Positions 25,906 through 32,353 of a stretch of DNA of 64,000 nucleotides are shown piece after piece. The stretch lies in NCBI RefSeq assembly GCF_020177055.1, contig NZ_JAIQXT010000005.1, positions 1 through 64,000 of the forward strand. Direction: 5' to 3'. The first letter of the stretch is position 1. Every line of letters starts with the position of its first letter. The position numbers were made by a program, and so were the translations under genes. The notes beneath the pieces are model-generated. The model made no database searches and was not told where the DNA came from. It was given only the letters and a program-made list of their open reading frames with translations. This stretch comes from Sphingomonas sp. R647 (GTDB lineage: Bacteria; Pseudomonadota; Alphaproteobacteria; Sphingomonadales; Sphingomonadaceae).

Positions 25906-26159
25906 GCGCCGAGCAATGCGTCCAGCTTGCCCTCACGCTCCAGCGCCATCAGATCGTCGGAGCCGCCGATATGCTCGCCGTCGATGAAGATCTGGGGCAC
26001 GGTGCTTCGGCCATTGGCGCGCTGAAGCATCTCCTGCCGCTTCGGGCCGCCCATGGTGAGGTCGAATTCCTCGTAATCGGCGCCCTTGCTGTCGAGCAAG
26101 GTCTTGGCGCGGTGGCAATATCCGCAAAATGCCTTGGTGTAGATTTCGATCTTGGCCAT
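25902..26159 (-). CDS. grxC: Glutaredoxin 3
   Basis: A dithiol glutaredoxin of 85 residues with active site CGYC (Cys12 and Cys15), the cis-proline in TVPQIFI and the glutathione-binding GGSDDL. It uses glutathione to reduce disulfides in the cytoplasm. It is the first gene of the overlapping operon grxC / Nit hydrolase / DUF1178. The comF gene ends 31 bases upstream on the same strand and may be co-transcribed. Confidence 0.95.
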   Translation of the reverse strand: MAKIEIYTKAFCGYCHRAKTLLDSKGADYEEFDLTMGGPKRQEMLQRANGRSTVPQIFIDGEHIGGSDDLMALEREGKLDALLGA

Positions 26160-26190
26160 GGTTCCGAGGTGTGGTTCGCGGTGCCGCTTG

Positions 26191-26922
26191 TCAATCCGCC
26201 TCTGCGTCGTCGATCACCCGCGCCCAGCACAGGATCGTCACCTTGGTCGCGCCGGCACGCTTGAGGAGGCGCGCGCAGGCGGTGGTCGTCGCGCCGCTGG
26301 TGTGGACGTCGTCGACCAGAATGATGGACTTGCCGCGCACCGCGTCGCGGGCGTCGGGCGCGAGCGCGAAGGCTCCGGCGACCGCCTTGGCCCGACCGCG
26401 CGGGCCGAGGCCGCGCAGCACGGGGGTTGCCTTGACCCGGCGGAGCAGGTCGGGCGCGACCGGGATGCCTGACGCAGCGCCGAGTTCGCGGGCGATCAGC
26501 AGCGCCTGATTGAACCCCCGCCCCCAGATCCGCCAGCGGTGCAGCGGGACCGGCACCAGCAGTTCGGCATCGTCGGGCATCAACCGCGTCATCAGCCGCG
26601 CGGCGGTGACCGCGAACCCTGTGCGCCCGCCATATTTGAGGCGTAGCGCGAGCGTCCGCGCCGCCGGGCCATAGGCGACCGCCGCGCGCACGCCGTTATG
26701 CACCGGCGGGTCGGCAAGGCAGGTGCCGCATTGCGCCGCATCGCCGCGATCATGCTCGAACGGCAAGTTGCAGCTCGCGCACCAGGGCGGCGCGATCAGG
26801 CGCATCCCGCTCCAGCAGGGGGCACAGAAGCGGTGATCGGCATCGACCACGTCACCACAGCCCGGGCAGCGCGGAGGCAGCGCCAGGCCGATCACGTCGA
26901 GCAACGGTTGGCGCAGCCCCAT
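26191..26922 (-). CDS. ComF family phosphoribosyltransferase-like protein
   Basis: A protein of 243 residues: N-terminal paired zinc knuckles (CPGC, CAPC, CASC, CGTC) and a C-terminal type I PRTase domain with the signature ILVDDVHTSGATTTA. In competent bacteria ComF helps DNA uptake at the cytoplasmic side; in other bacteria its role is unclear. The ATG at 26922 gives MGLRQPLLDVIGLALPPRC, the usual beginning; the frame runs further back without support. It is divergent from the methyltransferase gene, with start codons only about 44 bases apart. Confidence 0.88.
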   Translation of the reverse strand: MGLRQPLLDVIGLALPPRCPGCGDVVDADHRFCAPCWSGMRLIAPPWCASCNLPFEHDRGDAAQCGTCLADPPVHNGVRAAVAYGPAARTLALRLKYGGRTGFAVTAARLMTRLMPDDAELLVPVPLHRWRIWGRGFNQALLIARELGAASGIPVAPDLLRRVKATPVLRGLGPRGRAKAVAGAFALAPDARDAVRGKSIILVDDVHTSGATTTACARLLKRAGATKVTILCWARVIDDAEAD

Positions 26923-26965
26923 GCAGAGCTTGTCGCGCGGCGCGCGACGCGGCACAAGCCGCGCC

Positions 26966-27814
26966 GTGACCCCCGCCCCCACCCCGCCCGAGATTTTCGA
27001 CCGCAACCGCCGCCGCCTGCGCCGTGACCGCGCCGCGCCGGGCTTTGCTGGGTTCGACTTTATCCGCGCGTGGATGCTCGAGGGGATTGCCGAGCGGCTG
27101 GACGCGGTGCGGCGCGAGTTTCGCGATGTGCTGGATCTCGGGAGCTTCGACGGTGCGTTCGTGCCGCCGCCGGGTGCGACCGTCACGCGGATCGATGCCG
27201 GTGCGCGCTTCGCGTCGCTGTCGGATGGCGTGCAGATGGACGAGGACCGGCCGTATGCGCCCGAGGGTGCCTATGACCTCGTCGTGTCGGCGGGCGTGCT
27301 CGACAGCGTCAACGACCTGCCCGGCGCGCTGGCGCTGATCCGTCGGTCGCTGCGTCCCGATGGCCTGTTCATGGGCGCATTTCTGGGTGGTTCGACGCTC
27401 TCCACGCTGCGTAGCGTGATGCTGGAGGCAGAGGGTGACCGCCCGGCGGCGCGGGTGCATCCGCAGGTCGATGTGCGCGCGGCGGGCGACCTGCTGGTGC
27501 GCGCTGGGTTCGCTCTGCCAGTGGCGGATGTCGAGACGCTGGAGGTACGCTATTCCAACCTGTTCGATCTGGTCCGCGACCTGCGCGGCATGGGGGCGAA
27601 CAGCCTGCTGCGTGACCCGGCCCCGCTGACCCGCAGCGCGGTGGCGCGTGCCGCCGAAGCCTTCGCCACGCGCGCCGATGCCGAGGGGCGGACCAGCGAG
27701 CGGTTCGATGCGATCTTCGTCACCGGCTGGGCCCCCGATCCGTCGCAGCCCAAGCCTGCTCGACGCGGTTCCGCCAGCGCGTCGCTGGCTGACGCTCTGC
27801 GGCCCAAGCCCTGA
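26966..27814 (+). CDS. SAM-dependent methyltransferase (NDUFAF5-like)
   Basis: A class I methyltransferase of 282 residues. It begins with PPEIFDRNRRRLRRDRAA, closely resembling the opening of the mitochondrial complex I assembly factor NDUFAF5 and its alphaproteobacterial relatives. The SAM motif is VLDLGSFDG, and a second motif lies in YDLVVSAGVLDSVNDLPG. NDUFAF5 hydroxylates an arginine of the NDUFS7 subunit, and this strain has complex I (nuo genes at 57.8-64 kb), so a complex I role is possible. The GTG at 26966 is my best start; an ATG at 26921 would overlap comF's start. Confidence 0.82.
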   Translation: MTPAPTPPEIFDRNRRRLRRDRAAPGFAGFDFIRAWMLEGIAERLDAVRREFRDVLDLGSFDGAFVPPPGATVTRIDAGARFASLSDGVQMDEDRPYAPEGAYDLVVSAGVLDSVNDLPGALALIRRSLRPDGLFMGAFLGGSTLSTLRSVMLEAEGDRPAARVHPQVDVRAAGDLLVRAGFALPVADVETLEVRYSNLFDLVRDLRGMGANSLLRDPAPLTRSAVARAAEAFATRADAEGRTSERFDAIFVTGWAPDPSQPKPARRGSASASLADALRPKP

Positions 27815-27852
27815 TATCTTGACAAAATGGTGCGTTGCAGCCATAAACATCG

Positions 27853-27932
27853 TGCGGACCGGGCCCCTCTGGCGATCAATGTGATCGCGATGTCGGACCG
27901 CATCGGATGATCCGATGCAGGCTGGGCTTTTT
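27853..27932 (+). promoter_or_regulatory. Structured 5' leader RNA, copy 1 (upstream of DUF465 gene)
   Basis: TGCGGACC (27853-27860) pairs with GGACCGCA (27895-27902) except for one central A-A mismatch. Inside are GGGCCCCTCT, a hairpin GCGATC/GATCGC and GATGTC. The same blocks in the same order occur at 28235-28283. Directly after, GCATCGGA/TCCGATGC (27900-27918) forms a hairpin that shares three bases with the closing stem, followed nine bases later by five T, so a switch between the two is conceivable. It sits 58 bases before the ribosome-binding site of the DUF465 gene. Confidence 0.6.
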
Positions 27933-27990
27933 GTGACCGTATCCACCCGCTGACGGCCATCCGATCGATTTCAAATCGACAGGAGGCATT

Positions 27991-28173
27991 ATGATGAGTG
28001 GCATGTTGTACCGTCTGAGCGTCGTCCACCGGAAGCTGGACGAGGAGATTCGCCGTGAAGCGCGGCGACGCAATCCGGACGGGTTTCGGCTGCTGCGGCT
28101 CAAGAAGCTGAAGCTGGCGGTCAAGGACCGCCTGGCTGGCCACTGGAAGCGCGCAATCGCGACCGGCGCCTAG
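27991..28173 (+). CDS. DUF465 (YdcH-like) family protein
   Basis: A protein of 60 residues, basic and helical, with the DUF465 pattern (HRKLDEEIRREARRRNPDGFRLLRLKKLKLAVKDRL): two helices separated by a turn, probably a coiled-coil hairpin. The function of the family is unknown. AGGAGG lies 4 bases before the first ATG and 7 before the second (27994); either may be used. The gene lies between two copies of one RNA element, the first in its own leader, the second in the leader of terC. Confidence 0.88.
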   Translation: MMSGMLYRLSVVHRKLDEEIRREARRRNPDGFRLLRLKKLKLAVKDRLAGHWKRAIATGA

Positions 28174-28181
28174 TGTTTCAG

Positions 28182-28211
28182 CTTCGTTGAAGCGGCACCG
28201 CCTAAACGAAG
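28182..28211 (+). terminator. Stem-loop after the DUF465 gene
   Basis: CTTCGTT (28182-28188) pairs with AACGAAG (28205-28211), with an inner GCGG/CCGC stem. There is no T-run, so it may stabilise the 3' end and not terminate by itself. Confidence 0.4.
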
Positions 28212-28234
28212 ACAACACTGATCCAACCACCAAC

Positions 28235-28283
28235 GGCGGCCCGGGCCCCTCTGATGCGCCGATGCGCATGATGTCGGGCCGCC
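28235..28283 (+). promoter_or_regulatory. Structured 5' leader RNA, copy 2 (upstream of terC)
   Basis: GGCGGCCCG (28235-28243) pairs perfectly with CGGGCCGCC (28275-28283). Inside are GGCCCCTCT, the hairpin ATGCGC/GCGCAT and GATGTC, the same blocks as copy 1, while the stems differ in sequence yet still pair. It lies 44 bases before the terC start. A cis-regulatory 'terC RNA motif' has been described in alphaproteobacteria from comparative genomics; position and taxon fit, but I could not compare the consensus. Confidence 0.65.
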
Positions 28284-28327
28284 TTCATGGCGCGTGCAGC
28301 GCGTCACCCAACAGGGGCTGACCTACA

Positions 28328-29311
28328 ATGGAATTTCTGACGTTACTCTGGCTGGGCAAGCCGGTGTGGATGTGGCTTGCCTTTATGGGGCTGGTTGCCG
28401 TCCTGCTCACGCTCGACCTTGGCGTCCTGCATCGCAAGGCGCGCGAGATCGGCGTGAAGGAGAGCCTGATGCTCTCCGCCTTTTACATCGTGCTGGGCCT
28501 CGCGTTCAGCGGCTTTGTCTGGTGGCAGCTCGGCGAGACGGCGGCGATCAACTACGTCACCGGCTTCGTCGTCGAGAAAAGCCTGGCGATGGACAATGTC
28601 TTCGTCATCGCGATGATCTTCACCTATTTCGCGATTCCGCGTCAGTATCAGCACCGGGTGCTGTTCTGGGGTATCCTCGGCGTCATCGTGCTGCGCGCGA
28701 TCATGATCGCGCTGGGCGCGACGATCGTGTCCGAGTTCGGCTGGGTGCTGTACCTCTTTGCCGCGTTCCTGATCTTCACGGGCATCAAGATGTGGCGGAT
28801 GGTCGACACGCCCTATGATGTGGCGGGCTCGCCGCTGCTCGGCTGGCTGAAGCGGCATATGCGGGTGACCGACGGGCTGCGCGGATCGGCGTTCTTCGTG
28901 CGGGAGGCCGATGCGAAGACGGGCACGGTGGTGCGGCATGCGACGCCGCTGTTCCTCGCGCTGGTGATGATCGAGTTCGCCGATCTGGTGTTCGCGGTCG
29001 ATTCGGTGCCGGCGATCTTTGCGATCACGACCGATCCGTTCATCGTCTATACGTCGAACATCTTCGCGATTCTGGGCCTGCGCGCGCTGTACTTCGCGCT
29101 GTCGGCACTGGTCGAGCGGTTCCACTATCTGAAGTATGCGCTGGCCGTGCTGCTGGTGTTCATCGGCTCGAAGATCTTCGTCGCCGATGCGCTGGGGCTG
29201 GCCAAGGTGCCGCCGCTGGTGTCGCTCGGGATCACGGTTGTGATCCTCGCCACGGGCGTTGCCTATTCGCTGTGGCGCACCCGCGGCGAGCCGACTCCGA
29301 GCATGACCTAG
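28328..29311 (+). CDS. TerC/Alx family membrane protein
   Basis: An inner-membrane protein of 327 residues with about nine hydrophobic segments. Conserved acidic motifs within helices, EKSLAMDNVFV and IEFADLVFAVDSVPA, are those of the TerC/Alx group, several of which export manganese or load it into secreted enzymes. It begins MEFLTLLWLGKPVWMWLAF. The structured leader upstream suggests ligand- or stress-dependent control, as known for several TerC genes through different RNA elements. Its stop overlaps the convergent mutT end by 4 bases. Confidence 0.9.
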   Translation: MEFLTLLWLGKPVWMWLAFMGLVAVLLTLDLGVLHRKAREIGVKESLMLSAFYIVLGLAFSGFVWWQLGETAAINYVTGFVVEKSLAMDNVFVIAMIFTYFAIPRQYQHRVLFWGILGVIVLRAIMIALGATIVSEFGWVLYLFAAFLIFTGIKMWRMVDTPYDVAGSPLLGWLKRHMRVTDGLRGSAFFVREADAKTGTVVRHATPLFLALVMIEFADLVFAVDSVPAIFAITTDPFIVYTSNIFAILGLRALYFALSALVERFHYLKYALAVLLVFIGSKIFVADALGLAKVPPLVSLGITVVILATGVAYSLWRTRGEPTPSMT

Positions 29312-29736
29312 ATCAGCGCCTCGAGCAGTCCGATCAGCGGCTTGTCGGCAGGCGGCATGTCGAGGCGGTGCAATTCGAGCGGGCGAACCCAGCGCAGCGC
29401 GGTCGCGTGTCGCGCCTGGGGGACCCCGCTCCATTTGCGGACGGCGTAGAGCAAAAGGAGCAGGTGGCGGTCGCCGAGCGTTTCGCTGGCGAAGGTTGCG
29501 GGAGCGAGGCACGCCTGTTCGACGCTGATGCCAAGTTCCTCTTCCAGCTCGCGACACAAAGCGGGTTCAGGCAGTTCGCCGGACTCGACCTTCCCGCCCG
29601 GAAACTCCCACAATCCCGCCATCGGCTTGCCCGGCGGGCGCTGCTGCACCAGCACGCGCCCGTCACCATCGACCAGCGCCGCCGCCACTACCGTGAGGAT
29701 ACGCCCTGTTGGAATCCCAGCATTCGATTTCAGCAT
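29308..29736 (-). CDS. mutT: 8-oxo-dGTP diphosphatase (MutT/Nudix)
   Basis: A Nudix hydrolase of about 142 residues. The Nudix box is complete: GGKVESGE, then seven residues, then RELEEELGI. The preceding VLVQQRPPGKPMAGLWEFPGG is typical of MutT, which removes oxidised dGTP from the pool to prevent A:T to C:G changes. The start is uncertain: I use the ATG at 29736; a TTG at 29775 would add 13 residues. It converges on terC. Confidence 0.88.
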   Translation of the reverse strand: MLKSNAGIPTGRILTVVAAALVDGDGRVLVQQRPPGKPMAGLWEFPGGKVESGELPEPALCRELEEELGISVEQACLAPATFASETLGDRHLLLLLYAVRKWSGVPQARHATALRWVRPLELHRLDMPPADKPLIGLLEALI

Positions 29737-29790
29737 TTCGTTAATCTTGTTTCCGTAGTTTTCCGGTAGAGCCAAAAAGGAAGGGCGACG

Positions 29791-29973
29791 ATGCGTGCAC
29801 TCAAGCCATTTCTGACCCGGCTGTCACGCTGCACCCGCGGCGCGACGGCGGTCGAATATGGCTTTATCCTCGCGCTGATCGTCCTCGTCATGATTGGTGC
29901 GCTGACCGAGCTTGCCGGCAGCACGACGGGCATGTGGAACAATGTCAGCAACAAGGTCCAGAACCCCGGTTGA
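29791..29973 (+). CDS. Flp-type type IVb pilin 1
   Basis: A prepilin of 60 residues: a basic leader of about 16, then GATAVEYGFILALIVLVMIGAL, the Flp motif with cleavage after Gly17 and the Glu at position 5 of the mature pilin. TadV-type prepilin peptidase would cut it. A second flp gene follows by 127 bases. None of the tad assembly genes (cpaA-F, tadA-E) are in the window, so the pilus machinery is elsewhere. Confidence 0.93.
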   Translation: MRALKPFLTRLSRCTRGATAVEYGFILALIVLVMIGALTELAGSTTGMWNNVSNKVQNPG

Positions 29974-30100
29974 TTTTTCGACCAATCCGGTCGCGCGCCT
30001 AAGGCGTTTGTTAACCTCCGTCACTTAATTTCGAAGGTGCTGAGACCGGTTTACCCGGGAACAGCCGGGAACTGAAGCTTCGAACAGGATGGAGACCGGT

Positions 30101-30268
30101 ATGAACACGATCCGCAAGATTTTTGGCAACAAGAAGGGCGCCACCGCAATCGAGTACGGCCTCATCGCCGCTCTGATCGCCGTCGCCGCGATTGCCGCGA
30201 TGCAGGGCCTGGGCAACCAGCTCAAGACGACCTTCACCAACGTTTCGTCGAACATGAAGGCGTCGTAA
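30101..30268 (+). CDS. Flp-type type IVb pilin 2
   Basis: A prepilin of 55 residues read by eye: MNTIRKIFGNKKGATAIEYG, then a hydrophobic helix, ending NVSSNMKAS. The cleavage site is after Gly13 (KKG|ATAIEY) with Glu at mature position 5. GGAG lies 7 bases before the ATG. It resembles the major Flp pilin more than the gene before it does; the first may be a minor or alternative pilin. A strong terminator follows directly. Confidence 0.93.
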   Translation: MNTIRKIFGNKKGATAIEYGLIAALIAVAAIAAMQGLGNQLKTTFTNVSSNMKAS

Positions 30269-30296
30269 GACCCCTTCGTTTGGAAACGACTGAACA

Positions 30297-30333
30297 GGGG
30301 GCGGCGGACCGATGGGTCCGCCGCCCTTTTTCT
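30297..30333 (+). terminator. Terminator of the flp pilin genes
   Basis: GGGCGGCGGACC-GATG-GGTCCGCCGCCC is a near-perfect 12-pair hairpin followed by five T. It starts about 30 bases after the second pilin's stop. Confidence 0.93.
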
Positions 30334-30336
30334 ATT

Positions 30337-30465
30337 CCTCCCCGGACCGGGGAGGTGGCAGCGCGCAGCGCTGACGGAGGGGGCCCGAGGCACCGGAATC
30401 CGTTGCCTCGGGGCCCCTCCACCAGCTTCGCTGGTCCCCCTCCCCGTTCCGGGGAGGATTTTTGG
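30337..30465. repeat. Composite CCTCCCC-type palindromic repeat
   Basis: CTCCCCGGACCGGGGAG and CTCCCCGTTCCGGGGAG flank a large inverted repeat (GGGGGCCCGAGGCA / TTGCCTCGGGGCCCC), and GGTGGCAGCGCGCAGCGCTGA and CCACCAGCTTCGCTGG are in between. It fills the gap between the pilin terminator and accA. It is typical of repeats scattered in sphingomonad genomes. Confidence 0.75.
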
Positions 30466-30466
30466 A

Positions 30467-31414
30467 TTACGCCCGGCCCATCGCCAGGAACTTGGCGCGG
30501 CGAGCCTGGCGCAGTGCAGTTGCGCTCTGGCCGGACAGATCCTTGAGCGCCGATTCGATCGCGTCGCCGAGCGAATCGATCGCCTTGGCATGGTCGCGGT
30601 GTGCGCCGCCCAGCGGTTCGGTGACGATCGTGTCGATGACGCCGAGTTCCTTGAGGTGCTGTGCGGTCACCTTCATCGCCTCGGCGGCGTCGGCGGCCTT
30701 GTCGGCGGTGCGCCACAGGATCGAGGCGCAGCCTTCGGGCGAGATCACCGAATAGACGGCGTGTTCCATCATCAGCACGCGGTTGCCGGCAGCGAGCGCG
30801 ACCGCGCCGCCCGAACCGCCCTCTCCCAGAATCGATGCGACCATCGGCACGCCAAGGTTGAGGCAGGCTTCGGTCGAGCGGGCGATCGCCTCGGCCTGAC
30901 CGCGCTCTTCGGCCTCCATGCCGGGGAAGGCGCCGGAGGTGTCGACCAACGTCACCACCGGAATCCCGAACTTGTCGGCCAGTTCGACCAGCCGGATCGC
31001 CTTGCGATAGCCCTCAGGCTTGCCCATGCCGAAATTGTGGCGGAGGCGGCTGGTGGTGTCGTCACCCTTTTCATGGCCGATGACCATCACGCGCTGGCCA
31101 CGGAAGCGGCCGAGACCGCCCTGAATCGCCTGATCGTCGGCGAAGGCGCGGTCGCCGCCGAGCGGCATGAAATCCTCGATCAGCCGCGCGACATAATGTT
31201 TGAAGTGCGGACGCTCCGGATGGCGCGCGACGAGCGTCTTCTGCCACGGGGTCAGCTTGGAATAGGCGTCCTTGAGGAAGCGGTCGGACTTGCCCTGCAG
31301 CTTGGCAACTTCGGACTCGATATCCACCTCGCCGCCCGCAGCAGTGTCGCGCAATTCGTCGATCCGGGCCTGAAGCTCGGCGATCGGCTTTTCAAATTCA
31401 AGAAAACTGGCCAT
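30467..31414 (-). CDS. accA: Acetyl-CoA carboxylase carboxyltransferase, alpha subunit
   Basis: A protein of 315 residues, full family length, that with AccD moves carboxyl from biotin to acetyl-CoA to make malonyl-CoA for fatty acids. It starts MASFLEFEKPIAELQARIDEL; carboxyltransferase signatures ALGRDRPH-like RHPERPHFKHYV, GHEKGDDTTSR and GMEAEERGQAEAIA are present. The ATG at 31414 is the usual start; one at 31423 adds three residues. It is downstream of xerD on the same strand with 9 bases between, an order common in alphaproteobacteria. Confidence 0.96.
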   Translation of the reverse strand: MASFLEFEKPIAELQARIDELRDTAAGGEVDIESEVAKLQGKSDRFLKDAYSKLTPWQKTLVARHPERPHFKHYVARLIEDFMPLGGDRAFADDQAIQGGLGRFRGQRVMVIGHEKGDDTTSRLRHNFGMGKPEGYRKAIRLVELADKFGIPVVTLVDTSGAFPGMEAEERGQAEAIARSTEACLNLGVPMVASILGEGGSGGAVALAAGNRVLMMEHAVYSVISPEGCASILWRTADKAADAAEAMKVTAQHLKELGVIDTIVTEPLGGAHRDHAKAIDSLGDAIESALKDLSGQSATALRQARRAKFLAMGRA

Positions 31415-31423
31415 CGCGCGCAC

Positions 31424-32353
31424 CTATGCCCCGTCGCGCTTCGCGTCAATTCGGGGCGTGTCGGTGAGCGGGTGGCGTTCGTTGACGAGGCTAACCAGCC
31501 GGGCGCTGTCGACATGCGTGTAGATTTCGGTGGTCGCGATATCGGCATGGCCGAGCATCGCTTGCAGCGCGCGCAGATCCGCCCCGCCCTCCAGCAAATG
31601 CGTAGCAAAGGCGTGGCGCAGGACGTGCGGGCTGATGCGGTCGGGCGGGATGCCCGCCAGCCCCGCAATCTCGCGGACCATCTGGTACAGGCGGATGCGG
31701 CTGAGATGCCCCTTGCCCGACGGGAACAGCCACGGCCGCGCCGGATCGACATGGTCGCGCCACGCCGCCACCGCCGCGCGGGCGCGATCCGACAGAGGGA
31801 CCAGCCGCTCCTTGCCCCCCTTGCCGCGCAAAATGAGGTAGGGCTTGTCGGGCTGGATCGCCCCGCGCGGGAGCGAGACGAGTTCGCTTGCGCGCAGACC
31901 CGAGCCGTAGAGGAGCTCGATCAGCGCGAGCAGGCGCAGGTCGCGCGGATCGGGGGGCACGCGGTCGATCCGCGCCTGAATCGCCTTAAAGATCGCATCG
32001 ACATCGGCGTTCGACAGCGTTTTTGGCAGTCCCCGTCCGTTGCCGGGGCGGGGCAGCGCACTGCCGGGATCGTCAGCACGCAGCTTCTCGTCGACCAGAA
32101 AGCCATAGAAGCGGCGCAGTGCCGCCGATTTGCGCGCGACGGTGGCGCGGGCGAGGTCGCGCCATTGCTCCGCCAGCCGCTCGATCGCCAAGCGGTCCGC
32201 CGCCGCGAGGCCACCTTCGAGCGCCTGCGACGCCAGCCGCAAATCGGTGCCATAAGCCGCAAGCGTGTTCGCCGACGCGCCCGCTTCGGCGGCGAGCATC
32301 TCGAGGAAGCGCTCGATCAGCGCCGGGTCGTCCCCGGGGCGGATCTGGCTCAA
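31424..32353 (-). CDS. xerD: Tyrosine recombinase XerD
   Basis: A site-specific recombinase of 309 residues that, with XerC, resolves chromosome dimers at dif. All catalytic residues are visible: Arg154 (GSGLRASEL), the lysine in GKGGKERLVP, His243 and Arg246 (SPHVLRHAFATH), His269 (MLGHADI) and Tyr278 (TEIYTH). The N-terminal SAM-like domain is complete. The TTG at 32353 overlaps the upstream stop as TTGA and gives the usual length, so I use it in preference to the longer open frame to 32461. The neighbours accA and the downstream-of-aroK position are those of alphaproteobacterial xerD. Confidence 0.92.
   Translation of the reverse strand: MSQIRPGDDPALIERFLEMLAAEAGASANTLAAYGTDLRLASQALEGGLAAADRLAIERLAEQWRDLARATVARKSAALRRFYGFLVDEKLRADDPGSALPRPGNGRGLPKTLSNADVDAIFKAIQARIDRVPPDPRDLRLLALIELLYGSGLRASELVSLPRGAIQPDKPYLILRGKGGKERLVPLSDRARAAVAAWRDHVDPARPWLFPSGKGHLSRIRLYQMVREIAGLAGIPPDRISPHVLRHAFATHLLEGGADLRALQAMLGHADIATTEIYTHVDSARLVSLVNERHPLTDTPRIDAKRDGA

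Noticed and set aside
28235..28283. yybP-ykoY manganese riboswitch before terC
   Set aside because: The conserved loop sequences of that class are not present; the blocks seen instead recur before the DUF465 gene and fit another element.
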